From NCBI RefSeq assembly GCF_026339955.1, contig NZ_JAPEPW010000001.1:4707001-4771000 (forward strand): a DNA stretch of 64,000 nucleotides, read 5' to 3'. The stretch is from Streptomyces sp. NBC_01549. Its GTDB lineage: Bacteria; Actinomycetota; Actinomycetes; Streptomycetales; Streptomycetaceae. Of the stretch, positions 1-8,814 are shown in pieces (the stretch's first letter is position 1; the number at the start of each line of letters is the position of its first letter). A program made the translations under genes and the position numbers. The notes under the pieces were generated by a model, which did not search any database, had not been told where the DNA came from, and was given only the letters and a program-made list of their open reading frames with translations.

Positions 1-194
1 TCGAGGGGTACGTCAAGGAACTCAACGAGGGGCTCCAGCGGTGGCAGACCATCAAGAAGTTCCGGTTGCTGCCGCGGGATCTCGATGTGGAGCACGGGGA
101 GATCACGCCGAGTCTGAAGTTGAAGCGGCCGGTGGTGGAGCGGGAGTACAAGGCGTTGATTGAGGAGATGTACGCGGGTTCTCGGGAAGCGTGA
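1..194 (+). CDS. Long-chain fatty acid-CoA ligase, C-terminal end (partial)
   Basis: Only the last 63 codons are present; the gene starts before the window and ends with TGA at 192-194. The reading frame begins at base 3. The peptide (YVKELNEGLQRWQTIKKF, then LPRDLDVEHGEITPSLKLKR, ending near YKALIEEMY) matches the end of FadD15/FAA1-type AMP-forming acyl-CoA synthetases. The GEITPSLKLKR stretch corresponds to the C-terminal lid, with the family's catalytic lysine region. Such enzymes activate long-chain fatty acids with ATP and CoA. The next gene is on the other strand and the two converge. Confidence 0.8.
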   Translation, partial: EGYVKELNEGLQRWQTIKKFRLLPRDLDVEHGEITPSLKLKRPVVEREYKALIEEMYAGSREA

Positions 195-220
195 GGCTGT
201 TCGTTGTCGGCTGCGGGTGA

Positions 221-286
221 GTGGGGGCTGGTCGCGCCCACGCGGCGGAGCCGCATATGTCGCGGCCCCGCGCCCCTAAAGGGCGC
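221..286. repeat. Dispersed repeat, type A, copy 1
   Basis: A 66-bp unit that recurs at 40311-40376 with two mismatches visible by eye, and in diverged inverted form at 57787-57872. It contains GCGGCGGAGCCGC and ends in a GCGCCC/GGGCGC hairpin. The TAG stop of the convergent response-regulator gene (276-278) lies inside this hairpin, so the unit may also serve as a bidirectional terminator. Confidence 0.75.
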
Positions 287-860
287 GGTTGCGGCCCAGC
301 CCTGCCACCAGGCTCTGCAGTTCTCGGACCTGCCTCCGTAGGTCGGAAACGTCCGGGGGGTCCTCGGACGACAAGCGCTTCTCCAAGGCCGCAAGCCGCG
401 TGCTGATCTGGGCCGCATGAGTGTGTTCCTGGGTCAGCAGGCGTTCCAGTTGCTGGTTCTTGCGGTGGAGGTCCAGGAAGACCGTGACCTTGGCGCGCAG
501 GACCCAGGGGTCGAACGGCTTGGTCAGGTAGTCGGCGGCGCCGGTGGCGTAGCCGCGGAAGGCGTAGCCCGCGTCGGCGTCGGTGCCGGTCAGGAAGATG
601 ATCGGGACGTCCTTGGTCTGGTCGAGCCGCTTGATGTTGGCGGCGGTCTCGAAGCCGTCCATGCCCGGCATGCGGATGTCCAGGAGGACGACGGCGAAGC
701 GTTGCCTGAGCAGTGCCTTCATCGCCTCCTCGCCCGAACGCGCACGTACGAGCGGCTCGTTGAGGGACCCCAGGACGGCCTCCAGCGCGATCAGGTTGTC
801 CTCCATGTCGTCGACCAGGAGGATGCTGGCGCGCTCGTAGGTCGTTTCCTCAGCGCTCAT
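276..860 (-). CDS. Single-domain response regulator with coiled-coil tail
   Basis: A 194-aa protein. Residues 11-130 form a receiver (REC) domain with the acidic pair in ILLVDD, phosphoacceptor D61 in LLDIRMPG, and the conserved lysine in YLTKPFD. The rest (about 140-194) is a hydrophilic heptad-like helix (QQLERLLTQEH, LAALEKRL, LRRQVRELQSL) with no DNA-binding domain. It lies directly downstream of the hybrid kinase gene. An ATG at 875 would overlap the kinase stop (ATGA); ATG 860 is preferred because AGGA stands about 8 nt before it. A REC plus coiled coil beside a multi-HAMP hybrid kinase matches what is known of OsaB in S. coelicolor. It probably receives phosphate from the kinase and acts by protein contact (inference). 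Confidence 0.88.
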   Translation of the reverse strand: MSAEETTYERASILLVDDMEDNLIALEAVLGSLNEPLVRARSGEEAMKALLRQRFAVVLLDIRMPGMDGFETAANIKRLDQTKDVPIIFLTGTDADAGYAFRGYATGAADYLTKPFDPWVLRAKVTVFLDLHRKNQQLERLLTQEHTHAAQISTRLAALEKRLSSEDPPDVSDLRRQVRELQSLVAGLGRNRAL

Positions 861-871
861 GGTGACTGTCC

Positions 872-3800
872 TCATTCGGTCGTCGGCGGGGCCGCGGCCT
901 CCTCGGACGATGTGCTCGGCCCCGGAACAACGGATCCTTCGGAGTCGCCCCGCTCCGCGTCGTGCGCGCTCTCCGGGTCGAGGAGGGCGCAGACGACCGT
1001 GAGCAGCTGGTCGACGTCCACCGGCTTGGGTACGTAGTCGTTGGCACCGCGCGCGATGGACTTCTCGCGGTCTCCCGGCATCGCCTTCGCGGTGAGCGCG
1101 ACGATCGGCAGGCCCGTCCAGCGGGGGGTGCGGCGGATGGCGGAGATCGTCTCGTAGCCGTCCATCTCCGGCATCATGATGTCCATCAGGACGAGTTCCA
1201 CGTCGGGGTTACGCTCCAGGGTCTCGATGCCCTCGCGGCCGTTCTCCGCGTACAGGACGGGCATGCCGACGCGGCCCAGGACATGGGTGAGCGCGAAGAC
1301 GTTGCGGATGTCGTCGTCCACGATCAGCACCCGCCGCCCCGGCAGGACCTGACCGGCCCGGCCGGCCTTCCACGCCTCCAGCTTGGTGGGGGTGGGCCAG
1401 GAGTCGTCGGTGTCGTGCGAGGTGTACGGCTCGGTGGACAGTTGCTCGGGCACGAGCGGCCGGTGGTCCTCGGGGGCGGGGCCGGTCGCCGTGTGTCCGG
1501 GGCTGATGACAGGGACGTACAGCGTGAAGGTGGAGCCCTTGCCGGGGGCGCTCTCCGCGATGATGCGGCCGCCGAGCAGCCCGGCGATCTCCCGGCTGAT
1601 GGAGAGGCCGAGGCCGGTGCCGCCGTACTTGCGGTTGGTGGTGCCGTCGGCCTGCTGGAACGCCTCGAAGATCACCGGGAGTTTCTCGGCGGCGATCCCG
1701 ATGCCGGTGTCGGAGACGGCGAAGGCGATCACGTCGTCGCTGTTCTCCCGGGTGAAGGCGTGGTCGGGGTCCTTGAGGCGGTTGACGCGCAGTTCGACCC
1801 GGCCGGTCGCGGTGAACTTGATCGCGTTGGACAGCAGATTGCGCAGGATCTGCTGGAGCCGCTGCTCGTCCGAGTACATCTCCCGCGGTACGTCCTCCCC
1901 GACCGTCACCTCGAAGGCGAGACCCCGGTCGAGGGTGAGCGGGCGGAACGTGGCGTGGACGTAGTCGAGGAGTTTGATCAGGGGGAGCTTCTTCGGGCGT
2001 ACGTCCATGCGGCCCGCCTCGATCTTCGACAGGTCGAGGATGTCGTTGATGAGCTGGAGGAGGTCCGATCCCGAGCGGTGTATGGTCGCCGCGAACTGCA
2101 CCTCCTGGTCGGAGAGATGGCCGTCCGGGTTGTCCGACAGCAGCCGGGCCAGGATCAGCAGCGAGTTCAGCGGGGTGCGCAGCTCGTGCGACATGTTCGC
2201 CAGGAACTCCGACTTGTACTGCGAGCTCGTCGCCAGGAGCGCCGCCTTCTCCTCCAGTTCGGCGTTCGAGCGTTGCAGTTCCGCCTGCTGCGACTGGAGT
2301 TCGTCCGAGCGGTCCTGGAGCTGGATGGCGAGGCGCTGGGACTCGCCGAGCAGGGACTCCGTACGGGAGTTGGCGATGATCGTGTTGATGGCCACGCCGA
2401 TGGTGTTCACGAACTGGTCGAAGAAGGCCAGATGGACGTCGGAGAAGCGGGAGAAGGAGGCGAGCTCGATCACGCCGAGGAGTTTGTCCTCGAAGAGGAT
2501 CGGGATGATGACGACGCTGGCGGGGGCGGCCTCCCCCAGACCGCTGTTGATCTTGATGTAGTCCGGTGGGGCCTCCTCCACGAGGATCCGCTTCTTCTCG
2601 CGGGCCGCCTGTCGGACCAGGCCGTGCACCGGCATGCCGCCCGTGTCGACCGTGGCGCCCTGCGCCGAGCCGTATCCGGCGATGAAGGCGAGCCCCTTGG
2701 CGGGGACGGCGGTGTGCAGGGAGGTCCCGTCCTCCTCCGGGTCGGCCAGGAAGAAGGCGCCGTACTGCGCGTTCACCAGCGGGGTCAGCTCGCGCAGGAT
2801 CAGGTCGGCGACCTCCATCAGGTCGCGGTGGCCCTGCATCAGCGCGGCGAGGCGGGCGAGGTTCGACTCCAGCCAGTCCTTCGCGCGGGTCGTCTCGCGG
2901 AGGTTGGCCACCATCAGGTTGATGTTGTCCTTCAGCTCGGCGACCTCGCCCTGCGTCTCCACGGTGATGGAGCGGGACATGTCGCCCTGGGCCACGGCGG
3001 AGGCCACCTCGGCGATCGCGCGGACCTGGGTGGTGAGGTTGGAGGCGAGCTCGTTGACGTTGGTCGTGAGGCGCTTCCAGGTGCCGTACACGCCCTCGAC
3101 CCGCGCCTGACCGCCGAGCTGGCCCTCCGAACCCACCTCGCGGGCCACCCGGGTGACCTCGGAGGAGAAGGAGGAGAGCGTGTCGACCATCGTGTTGATG
3201 GTCGTCTTCAGCTCGAGGATCTCACCGCGGGCGTCCACGTCGATCTTCTTGGAGAGGTCTCCCTGCGCCACGGCGGTGGCGACCTGGGCGATGTTCCGTA
3301 CTTGTGAAGTCAGGTTGTCGGCCATGTAGTTGACGTTGTCGGTCAGGTCCCGCCAGACGCCGGAGACACCGAGGACCTGGGCTCGGCCGCCGAGCCGCCC
3401 GTCGGTGCCGACCTCGCGGGCCACCCGGGTCACCTCGTCGGCGAAGGCGCGCAGCTGCTCCACCATCGTGTTGACGGTGTCCTTCAGCTCCAGGATCTCG
3501 CCACGGGCGTCGACGGTGATCTTCTTCGACAGGTCGCCGTTCGCGACGGCCGTCGTCACCTGGGCGATGTTGCGGACCTGGGAGGTCAGGTTCAGGGCCA
3601 TGAAGTTGACGTTGTCCGTCAGATCCTTCCAGACGCCCGAGACGCCCCTGACCTGGGCCTGACCGCCGAGGTTTCCCTCGGTGCCGACTTCGCGGGCGAC
3701 GCGGGTGACTTCGTCGGCGAAGGCGGAGAGCTGGTCGACCATGGTGTTGATGGTCGACTTGAGTTCGAGGATCTCGCCCTTCGCCTCGACCGTGATCTTC

Positions 3801-5050
3801 TTGCCGAGGTCGCCCTGTGCGACGGCCGTGGAGACGAGGGCGATGTTGCGGACCTGCGAGGTCAGGTTGTCCGCCATGAAGTTGACGTTGTCGGTGAGGT
3901 CCTTCCAGACGCCTGAGACGCCTCTGACCTGGGCGCGACCGCCGAGGTTTCCCTCGGTGCCGACTTCGCGGGCGACGCGGGTGACTTCGTCGGCGAAGGC
4001 GGAGAGCTGGTCGACCATGGTGTTGATGGTCGACTTGAGTTCGAGGATCTCGCCCTTCGCGTCCACCGTGATCTTCTGGCTGAGGTCGCCGTTGGCCACG
4101 GCCGTGGTGACCTGGGCGATGTTGCGGACCTGGGAGGTCAGGTTCGAGGCCATGAAGTTGACGTTGTCGGTGAGGTCCTTCCAGACCCCGGAGACGCCCC
4201 TGACCTGGGCGCGGCCACCCAGTTGCCCTTCGGTGCCGACCTCGCGGGCGACGCGGGTGACTTCGTCGGCGAAGGCGGACAGCTGGTCGACCATTGTGTT
4301 CACGGTGAGCTTCAGTTCGAGCAGCTCACCGGTCGCCTCGACGGTCACCGTACGGGTCAGGTCGCCGCGCGCCACCGCCGTGGTCACCAGGGCGATGTCA
4401 CGGACCTGGGCCGTCAGCCGGGACGCCATCGTGTTGACCGCCTCGGTCACATCGCGCCAACTGCCCGACAGCCCCTGCACTTTGGCGCGCCCGCCGAGAC
4501 GGCCCTCGGTACCGACCTCGCGCGCGACCCGGGTCACCTCGCCCGTGAAGAGGGAGAGCTGATCGACCATCTTGTTGACGGCTCGCCCCAACCTCCTCAG
4601 ATCGCCTCTGAGCTGGCGGTTGCCGTCGTGCAGGTCGACCCGCTGGGTGAGGTCGCCGCCGGCCACCGCGTCCAGGACGCGTGTCGCGTTCGCGGCGGGC
4701 GCCACCAGGGCGTCGAGCAGCTGGTTCACGTCGTTCACGCGGGTCGTCCAACCGCCCTGTCCCGGGCTCGCCGACAGCCGCTCGTCGAGCCGTCCGTGCC
4801 GGACCAGCTCCCGCCGGACCCGCTGCACTTCCGTGTTGAAGTGGGTGCTGCGGTCGATGATCTGGTTGAACGCCGCGCTCAGGTCGGCCACCAGGCCGTG
4901 CCCCGTCTCCGGAACCTTGGTGAAGTCGCCGTCCCGTGCGGCGGTCATCGCGGCGAGCAGCGGACGCAGATCGGACGCGGCGATCCGGCCGTCTTCGAAT
5001 GCCCGAATCTGTCCGTCTTCGAGCACACGCGTAGCACTGTTCTCACTCAT
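872..5050 (-). CDS. Multi-HAMP hybrid sensor histidine kinase (OsaA-like)
   Basis: A 1392-aa protein. After a short N-terminus come eight HAMP-like modules of about 92 aa, each with a GDL.. core and an N.MVDQL-type helix; the first is the most degenerate. A GAF domain follows (NAQYGAFFLA region), then a coiled coil, HisKA with H955 in NMSHELRTPL, HATPase_c (NLLSNAIKF, DTGIGI, GTGLGLS), and a C-terminal REC domain with its Asp in LVLMDIMMPEMDG. There is no signal peptide or membrane segment, so it is probably cytoplasmic. The start at ATG 5050 (MSENSATRV) was chosen over the longer frame because the upstream part overlaps the divergent promoter region and looks non-coding. It is followed by the REC regulator gene and divergent from the PP2C gene. 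The order recalls osaA/osaB/osaC osmotic-stress signalling; orthology is not shown. Confidence 0.92.
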   Translation of the reverse strand: MSENSATRVLEDGQIRAFEDGRIAASDLRPLLAAMTAARDGDFTKVPETGHGLVADLSAAFNQIIDRSTHFNTEVQRVRRELVRHGRLDERLSASPGQGGWTTRVNDVNQLLDALVAPAANATRVLDAVAGGDLTQRVDLHDGNRQLRGDLRRLGRAVNKMVDQLSLFTGEVTRVAREVGTEGRLGGRAKVQGLSGSWRDVTEAVNTMASRLTAQVRDIALVTTAVARGDLTRTVTVEATGELLELKLTVNTMVDQLSAFADEVTRVAREVGTEGQLGGRAQVRGVSGVWKDLTDNVNFMASNLTSQVRNIAQVTTAVANGDLSQKITVDAKGEILELKSTINTMVDQLSAFADEVTRVAREVGTEGNLGGRAQVRGVSGVWKDLTDNVNFMADNLTSQVRNIALVSTAVAQGDLGKKITVEAKGEILELKSTINTMVDQLSAFADEVTRVAREVGTEGNLGGQAQVRGVSGVWKDLTDNVNFMALNLTSQVRNIAQVTTAVANGDLSKKITVDARGEILELKDTVNTMVEQLRAFADEVTRVAREVGTDGRLGGRAQVLGVSGVWRDLTDNVNYMADNLTSQVRNIAQVATAVAQGDLSKKIDVDARGEILELKTTINTMVDTLSSFSSEVTRVAREVGSEGQLGGQARVEGVYGTWKRLTTNVNELASNLTTQVRAIAEVASAVAQGDMSRSITVETQGEVAELKDNINLMVANLRETTRAKDWLESNLARLAALMQGHRDLMEVADLILRELTPLVNAQYGAFFLADPEEDGTSLHTAVPAKGLAFIAGYGSAQGATVDTGGMPVHGLVRQAAREKKRILVEEAPPDYIKINSGLGEAAPASVVIIPILFEDKLLGVIELASFSRFSDVHLAFFDQFVNTIGVAINTIIANSRTESLLGESQRLAIQLQDRSDELQSQQAELQRSNAELEEKAALLATSSQYKSEFLANMSHELRTPLNSLLILARLLSDNPDGHLSDQEVQFAATIHRSGSDLLQLINDILDLSKIEAGRMDVRPKKLPLIKLLDYVHATFRPLTLDRGLAFEVTVGEDVPREMYSDEQRLQQILRNLLSNAIKFTATGRVELRVNRLKDPDHAFTRENSDDVIAFAVSDTGIGIAAEKLPVIFEAFQQADGTTNRKYGGTGLGLSISREIAGLLGGRIIAESAPGKGSTFTLYVPVISPGHTATGPAPEDHRPLVPEQLSTEPYTSHDTDDSWPTPTKLEAWKAGRAGQVLPGRRVLIVDDDIRNVFALTHVLGRVGMPVLYAENGREGIETLERNPDVELVLMDIMMPEMDGYETISAIRRTPRWTGLPIVALTAKAMPGDREKSIARGANDYVPKPVDVDQLLTVVCALLDPESAHDAERGDSEGSVVPGPSTSSEEAAAPPTTE

Positions 5051-5195
5051 GGCGGCCCACTTCGGTAACTCGGTGCTTATGGGCGTGGCCAGTCTGTCAC
5101 TCTGTCCGTGTCGCCTGAGGCGTATTCGTCCGAACTGCTCAGGGAGCCGCACAGTGGGGGCCATTCCGACGCAACGGGAGTCGCAACCGGACTCC

Positions 5196-7271
5196 ATGGC
5201 GCTTGCCCCTGGTATGCCTGCGCACTACCGCGTGGGCCAGGAAGCCATAGCGCGCGCCGCGCTGCCGGGTACTCCGCTCGCGCCCGGCGCCGCCCGCCGT
5301 ATGGTGCGCGAGGCGCTCGCCGACTGGGGGGAACTCGCCCTGCCCGGCGCCGAGATCGTCCGCGAGCGCCTGGCCGAGGACGCCGTCCTGGTCGTCAGCG
5401 AACTCGTCACCAACGCCGTCGTGCACGCGGGCACCGACGTCGAGCTGCTGTGCCGGCTGGAGATCACTGACGGCGGTGCGGTGGGCGCGGTGGTCGTCGA
5501 GGTCTCCGACCACCATCCCTCGCGGGCGGTACGCGAGGAGGCGGCCGAACGGGCTTACGGCACACCGGAGTACGGGCGGGGGCTGCGGTTGGTCGCCACT
5601 CTGTCGGAGGCGTGGGGGATCACGTATCGGACCGGAATCAAGACCGTGTGGGCGCGGCTGCCCGTGGACGGGGGGCTGGGCGGCGACGAGGGGCTGGGGG
5701 TCCAGGGTGGGTTGGGGCTTGAAGGTGGGGCGAGTGTTGAGGGTGGGTTAGGTGTGGGAGGTGGGTTAGGTGTTGAAGACGGGGTGGGTGTTGAAGGCGG
5801 GTTCGGCGTTGAGCGTGGGTTGAGTATGGGTGATGGGCTCGGTGCCGACAGGGGGACGGGCATCGGGCCGGGACCGGCCGGCGAGACGGTCGCTCCCGGA
5901 CCGCGGCGAAGGCCGCGACAGGACGGCGACTGGCTCAACCGGGGCGCCCTCTCCTTCCTCGCCGAGGCCTCCGACCTGCTCGCCGGGCAGCTCGACGAGG
6001 ACCTCGTGGCCGCGCTCGCCGGGCAGCTCCTCGTACCGCGGCTCGCCGACTGGTGCGCCGTATGGCTGGAGGACGAGGCCACCGACCGGGCGGGTGGGCT
6101 CGGACTGGCCCTGGGGCCACGCCTCGCCCGGGTCTGGCACGGCAGTGAGAACCGGATCGAGGAGTTGCGACGGGACCTGGAGAAGGATCCGCCGCGGTTG
6201 CCGGACTCGGTGCGGTCCCGGGCGGTGCCGGTGCCTTGGCCGGGGGAGGCGTTGGGCACGGACGAGGCGTTGGGCACAGGACAGGTGTCGGGGGAGATGG
6301 AGGGCGCGGGCGGGGCGGCGCTCGCGTACCGGCTGATCGCGGGCGGCCGGCCGCTCGGCACCCTCGTCATCGGTCGGGCCGGACTGACCGCCTTCCCCGA
6401 CGAGATCACCGGGCTCGTCGAGGACCTCAGCCGCCGGATCGCCCTCGCCATCGGCGCGGCCCGCCAGTACGCCCGCCAGGCCACCATCAGCCGGGTCCTC
6501 CAGCGCGGCCTGCTGCCCGGCGCGGTCGCCGAGATCCCCGGGGTGCGCAGCGCCCTCGTGTACGAGCCGCTCGACAAGGGCGGACCCAGCGGCGACTTCT
6601 ACGATCTGTTCCCCGCGGGCGACGGGCGCTGGTGCTTCGTCCTCGGCGATGTCCAGGGCAAAGGGCCCGAGGCCGCCGTCGTGATCGGCCTCGCCCGGCC
6701 CTGGGTGCGGCTGCTGGCCCGTGAGGGCTACCACGTCGCGGACGTCCTCGACCGTCTCAACCAGCTCCTCCTCGACGACGCGACGGAGGCGGCGGACGCG
6801 GCTGCCCGCGCGCTGGTGGCCGCGGGCGGGCCCGGTCTCGGCCCCGACGAGGGCCCGCAGACCCGTTTCCTGTCCATGCTGTACGGCGAGCTGGTGCCCT
6901 TCGAGGGCGGCGTACGCTGCACCCTCGCCTCCGCCGGGCATCCGCTGCCGCTGATCCTCGGCCCCGACGGCGACGTACGGGAAGTGGCCGAGCCGCAGAC
7001 CCTCCTCGGTGTCTTCGAGGACGCGACCTACGTCTCCGAGACCTTCGACCTGTACCCCGGCGACACCGTCCTGTGCGTCACCGACGGGGTGACGGAGCGC
7101 CGCAGCGGGCCCCGCCAGTTCGATGACGACGAAGGGCTCGCGGAGGCCCTCGCGGGCTGTACGGGGCTGAGCGCCGAGCTCGTCGCGGAACGCATCCGGC
7201 GACTCGTGCACGAGTTCGGCAGCAAGCCGCCGGAGGACGACCTGGCGCTGTTGGTGCTGCAGGCGGAGTAG
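5196..7271 (+). CDS. Anti-sigma-type ATPase / GAF / SpoIIE PP2C phosphatase
   Basis: A 691-aa protein in three parts. Residues about 15-150 form an RsbW-like HATPase (VSELVTNAVVHAG, YGRGLRLV). Residues about 159-224 are a Gly-rich repetitive linker. A GAF-like domain follows (LSFLAEASDLL to the VIGRAGLTAFP region), then a C-terminal SpoIIE/PP2C domain from about residue 425 (GGPSGDFYDLF, VLGDVQGKG, TLASAGHPLP, LCVTDGVTE). ATG 5196 has a GGGAG 15 nt upstream; the long upstream frame is antisense to the kinase gene and was discarded. Such proteins set sigma-factor/anti-sigma partner switching. The divergent pairing with the hybrid kinase suggests one pathway, as with OsaC (inference). Sigma and anti-anti-sigma partners are not in this window. 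Confidence 0.88.
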   Translation: MALAPGMPAHYRVGQEAIARAALPGTPLAPGAARRMVREALADWGELALPGAEIVRERLAEDAVLVVSELVTNAVVHAGTDVELLCRLEITDGGAVGAVVVEVSDHHPSRAVREEAAERAYGTPEYGRGLRLVATLSEAWGITYRTGIKTVWARLPVDGGLGGDEGLGVQGGLGLEGGASVEGGLGVGGGLGVEDGVGVEGGFGVERGLSMGDGLGADRGTGIGPGPAGETVAPGPRRRPRQDGDWLNRGALSFLAEASDLLAGQLDEDLVAALAGQLLVPRLADWCAVWLEDEATDRAGGLGLALGPRLARVWHGSENRIEELRRDLEKDPPRLPDSVRSRAVPVPWPGEALGTDEALGTGQVSGEMEGAGGAALAYRLIAGGRPLGTLVIGRAGLTAFPDEITGLVEDLSRRIALAIGAARQYARQATISRVLQRGLLPGAVAEIPGVRSALVYEPLDKGGPSGDFYDLFPAGDGRWCFVLGDVQGKGPEAAVVIGLARPWVRLLAREGYHVADVLDRLNQLLLDDATEAADAAARALVAAGGPGLGPDEGPQTRFLSMLYGELVPFEGGVRCTLASAGHPLPLILGPDGDVREVAEPQTLLGVFEDATYVSETFDLYPGDTVLCVTDGVTERRSGPRQFDDDEGLAEALAGCTGLSAELVAERIRRLVHEFGSKPPEDDLALLVLQAE
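5671..5868 (+). repeat. In-frame Gly/Val repeat linker in the PP2C gene
   Basis: A run of short degenerate repeats encoding variations of G-L-G-V-E-G-G, about ten copies of 18-21 nt each (gtt gag ggt ggg tta ggt type). It lies between the ATPase and GAF parts of the phosphatase and keeps the frame throughout. The DNA is strongly G-biased on the coding strand, which favours slippage. Confidence 0.8.
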
Positions 7272-7379
7272 GGAGAGCGGGCGAAGTGGGGGGAGTGGGC
7301 GGAGCAGGGGGCGCAGGGGAGAAACGGCAGGTGAGCGGCTGGAAAGGGGTATGCGGCCGGGTACGGGACAATGGAAGGC

Positions 7380-8612
7380 ATGCCTTCCGCACTTCCCGAC
7401 GGTGAGCCCGTCCCCGCCGACGGGGCGCTGCCCGCGCACGCCCTGGCCGGAGCCGCCGAGCGCCCCCTCGGGTTCTACCTCCATGTGCCGTACTGCGCGA
7501 CCCGCTGCGGCTACTGCGACTTCAACACCTACACGGCGACCGAGCTGCGCGGCACCGGAGGCGTGCTCGCCTCCCGCGACAACTACGCGGAGACGCTGAT
7601 CGACGAGGTGCGGCTCGCCCGCAAGGTCCTCGGCGACGACCCTCGACCCGTCCGTACGGTGTTCGTCGGAGGCGGTACGCCCACGCTGCTGGCCGCCGAC
7701 GATCTCGTACGGATGCTGGGGGCGATCCGGGACGAGTTCGGGCTCGCGGACGACGCGGAGATCACGACCGAGGCGAACCCGGAGTCGGTGGACCCGGAGT
7801 ATCTGCGGACGCTACGGACCGGAGGGTTCAACCGGATCTCCTTCGGCATGCAGAGCGCACGGCAGCACGTCCTCAAGGTGCTCGACCGTACGCACACCCC
7901 CGGCCGGCCCGAGGCGTGTGTCGCGGAGGCGCGTGCGGCCGGGTTCGAGCATGTGAACCTCGACCTGATCTATGGCACGCCCGGTGAGTCCGACGACGAC
8001 TGGCGGGCCTCGCTGGACGCCGCGCTCGGTGCCGGGCCCGACCATGTGTCCGCGTACGCGCTGATCGTCGAGGAAGGGACGCAGCTCGCCCGTCGTATCC
8101 GGCGGGGCGAGGTCGCGATGACGGACGACGATGTGCACGCGGACCGGTATCTGATCGCCGACGAGGTGCTCTCCGAGGCGGGATTCGACTGGTACGAGGT
8201 GTCCAACTGGGCGACTTCGGACGCCGGCCGGTGCCTGCACAACGAGCTGTACTGGCGGGGTGCCGACTGGTGGGGGGCCGGTCCCGGGGCCCACAGCCAC
8301 GTGGGCGGGGTGCGGTGGTGGAACGTGAAGCATCCCGGGGCGTATGCGGGGGCGTTGGCCGCGGGGCGGTCTCCGGGGGCGGGGCGTGAGCTCCTCTCCG
8401 AGGAGGACCGGAGGGTGGAGCGAATCCTGCTGGAGCTGCGACTCCGGGAGGGGTGTCCGTTGTCTCTGCTCCGGCCCGCGGGGCTTGCGGCGGCGGGGCG
8501 TGCGCTGTCTGAAGGGTTGCTCGAGTCCGGGCCGTACGGCGAGGGACGGGCGGTTCTCACGTTGCGTGGGCGGTTGCTGGCGGATGCGGTGGTCAGGGAC
8601 CTGGTGGACTGA
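7380..8612 (+). CDS. hemW: Radical SAM heme chaperone HemW
   Basis: A 410-aa protein. The radical SAM cluster motif is in PYCATRCGYCDF (CxxxCxxC) near residue 40, followed by GGGTPTLL, EANPES, RISFGMQS and LIYGTPGE, all typical of the HemN/HemW family. HemW inserts heme into partner enzymes and lacks the activity of true oxygen-independent coproporphyrinogen oxidase. It is usually annotated as HemN-like. Two ATGs compete (7371 and 7380). Neither has a well-spaced ribosome site; 7380 (MPSALPDG) is chosen from memory of the Streptomyces family N-terminus. A GC hairpin follows the stop. Confidence 0.88.
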   Translation: MPSALPDGEPVPADGALPAHALAGAAERPLGFYLHVPYCATRCGYCDFNTYTATELRGTGGVLASRDNYAETLIDEVRLARKVLGDDPRPVRTVFVGGGTPTLLAADDLVRMLGAIRDEFGLADDAEITTEANPESVDPEYLRTLRTGGFNRISFGMQSARQHVLKVLDRTHTPGRPEACVAEARAAGFEHVNLDLIYGTPGESDDDWRASLDAALGAGPDHVSAYALIVEEGTQLARRIRRGEVAMTDDDVHADRYLIADEVLSEAGFDWYEVSNWATSDAGRCLHNELYWRGADWWGAGPGAHSHVGGVRWWNVKHPGAYAGALAAGRSPGAGRELLSEEDRRVERILLELRLREGCPLSLLRPAGLAAAGRALSEGLLESGPYGEGRAVLTLRGRLLADAVVRDLVD

Positions 8613-8613
8613 G

Positions 8614-8628
8614 GGGGGCTGCGCCCCC
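8614..8628. terminator. GC hairpin after hemW
   Basis: GGGGGC-TGC-GCCCCC directly after the hemW stop. A U-tract is absent, as is usual in streptomycetes. Confidence 0.6.
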
Positions 8629-8646
8629 ACCTCCGGCTGTGTTCCT

Positions 8647-8760
8647 CGGCTGCGGGCGGGTGGGGGCTGGTCACGCAGTACCCCGCGCCCCTAAAAGCCT
8701 TCAGCCTGTCCGGCGTTCGAGGACGAGGCCGTTCGGGCCGGTCGGGGGTTCGGGGGCGGA
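8647..8760. repeat. Dispersed repeat, type B, copy 1
   Basis: About 114 bp with a near-identical copy at 30301-30411. Shared segments include CCCGCGCCCCTAAAAGCC, TTCAGCCTGTCCGGCGTT and GAGGACGAGGCCGTTC. It lies between convergent genes (hemW and the DUF3097 gene), as does the second copy. Confidence 0.8.
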
Positions 8761-8767
8761 GCCCCCG
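8751..8767. terminator. GC hairpin between convergent genes
   Basis: CGGGGGC-GGA-GCCCCCG, a 7-bp stem at the end of the type B repeat and 47 bp before the DUF3097 stop. It could stop transcription from both sides. Confidence 0.55.
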
Positions 8768-8814
8768 AGTAGGGATGGGACGGGTCGGGGCGGCGGGGGC
8801 GAAGATCGGTTTTG

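Noticed and set aside
962..3307. A 781-aa open frame on the plus strand
   Set aside because: It is exactly antisense to the hybrid kinase gene, has no recognisable domain, and is rich in Arg/Val/Gly as expected for a shadow of a GC-rich gene.
4572..5195. N-terminal extension of the PP2C phosphatase frame
   Set aside because: It overlaps the kinase 5' part on the other strand, has no domain, and the ATPase domain starts naturally after ATG 5196.
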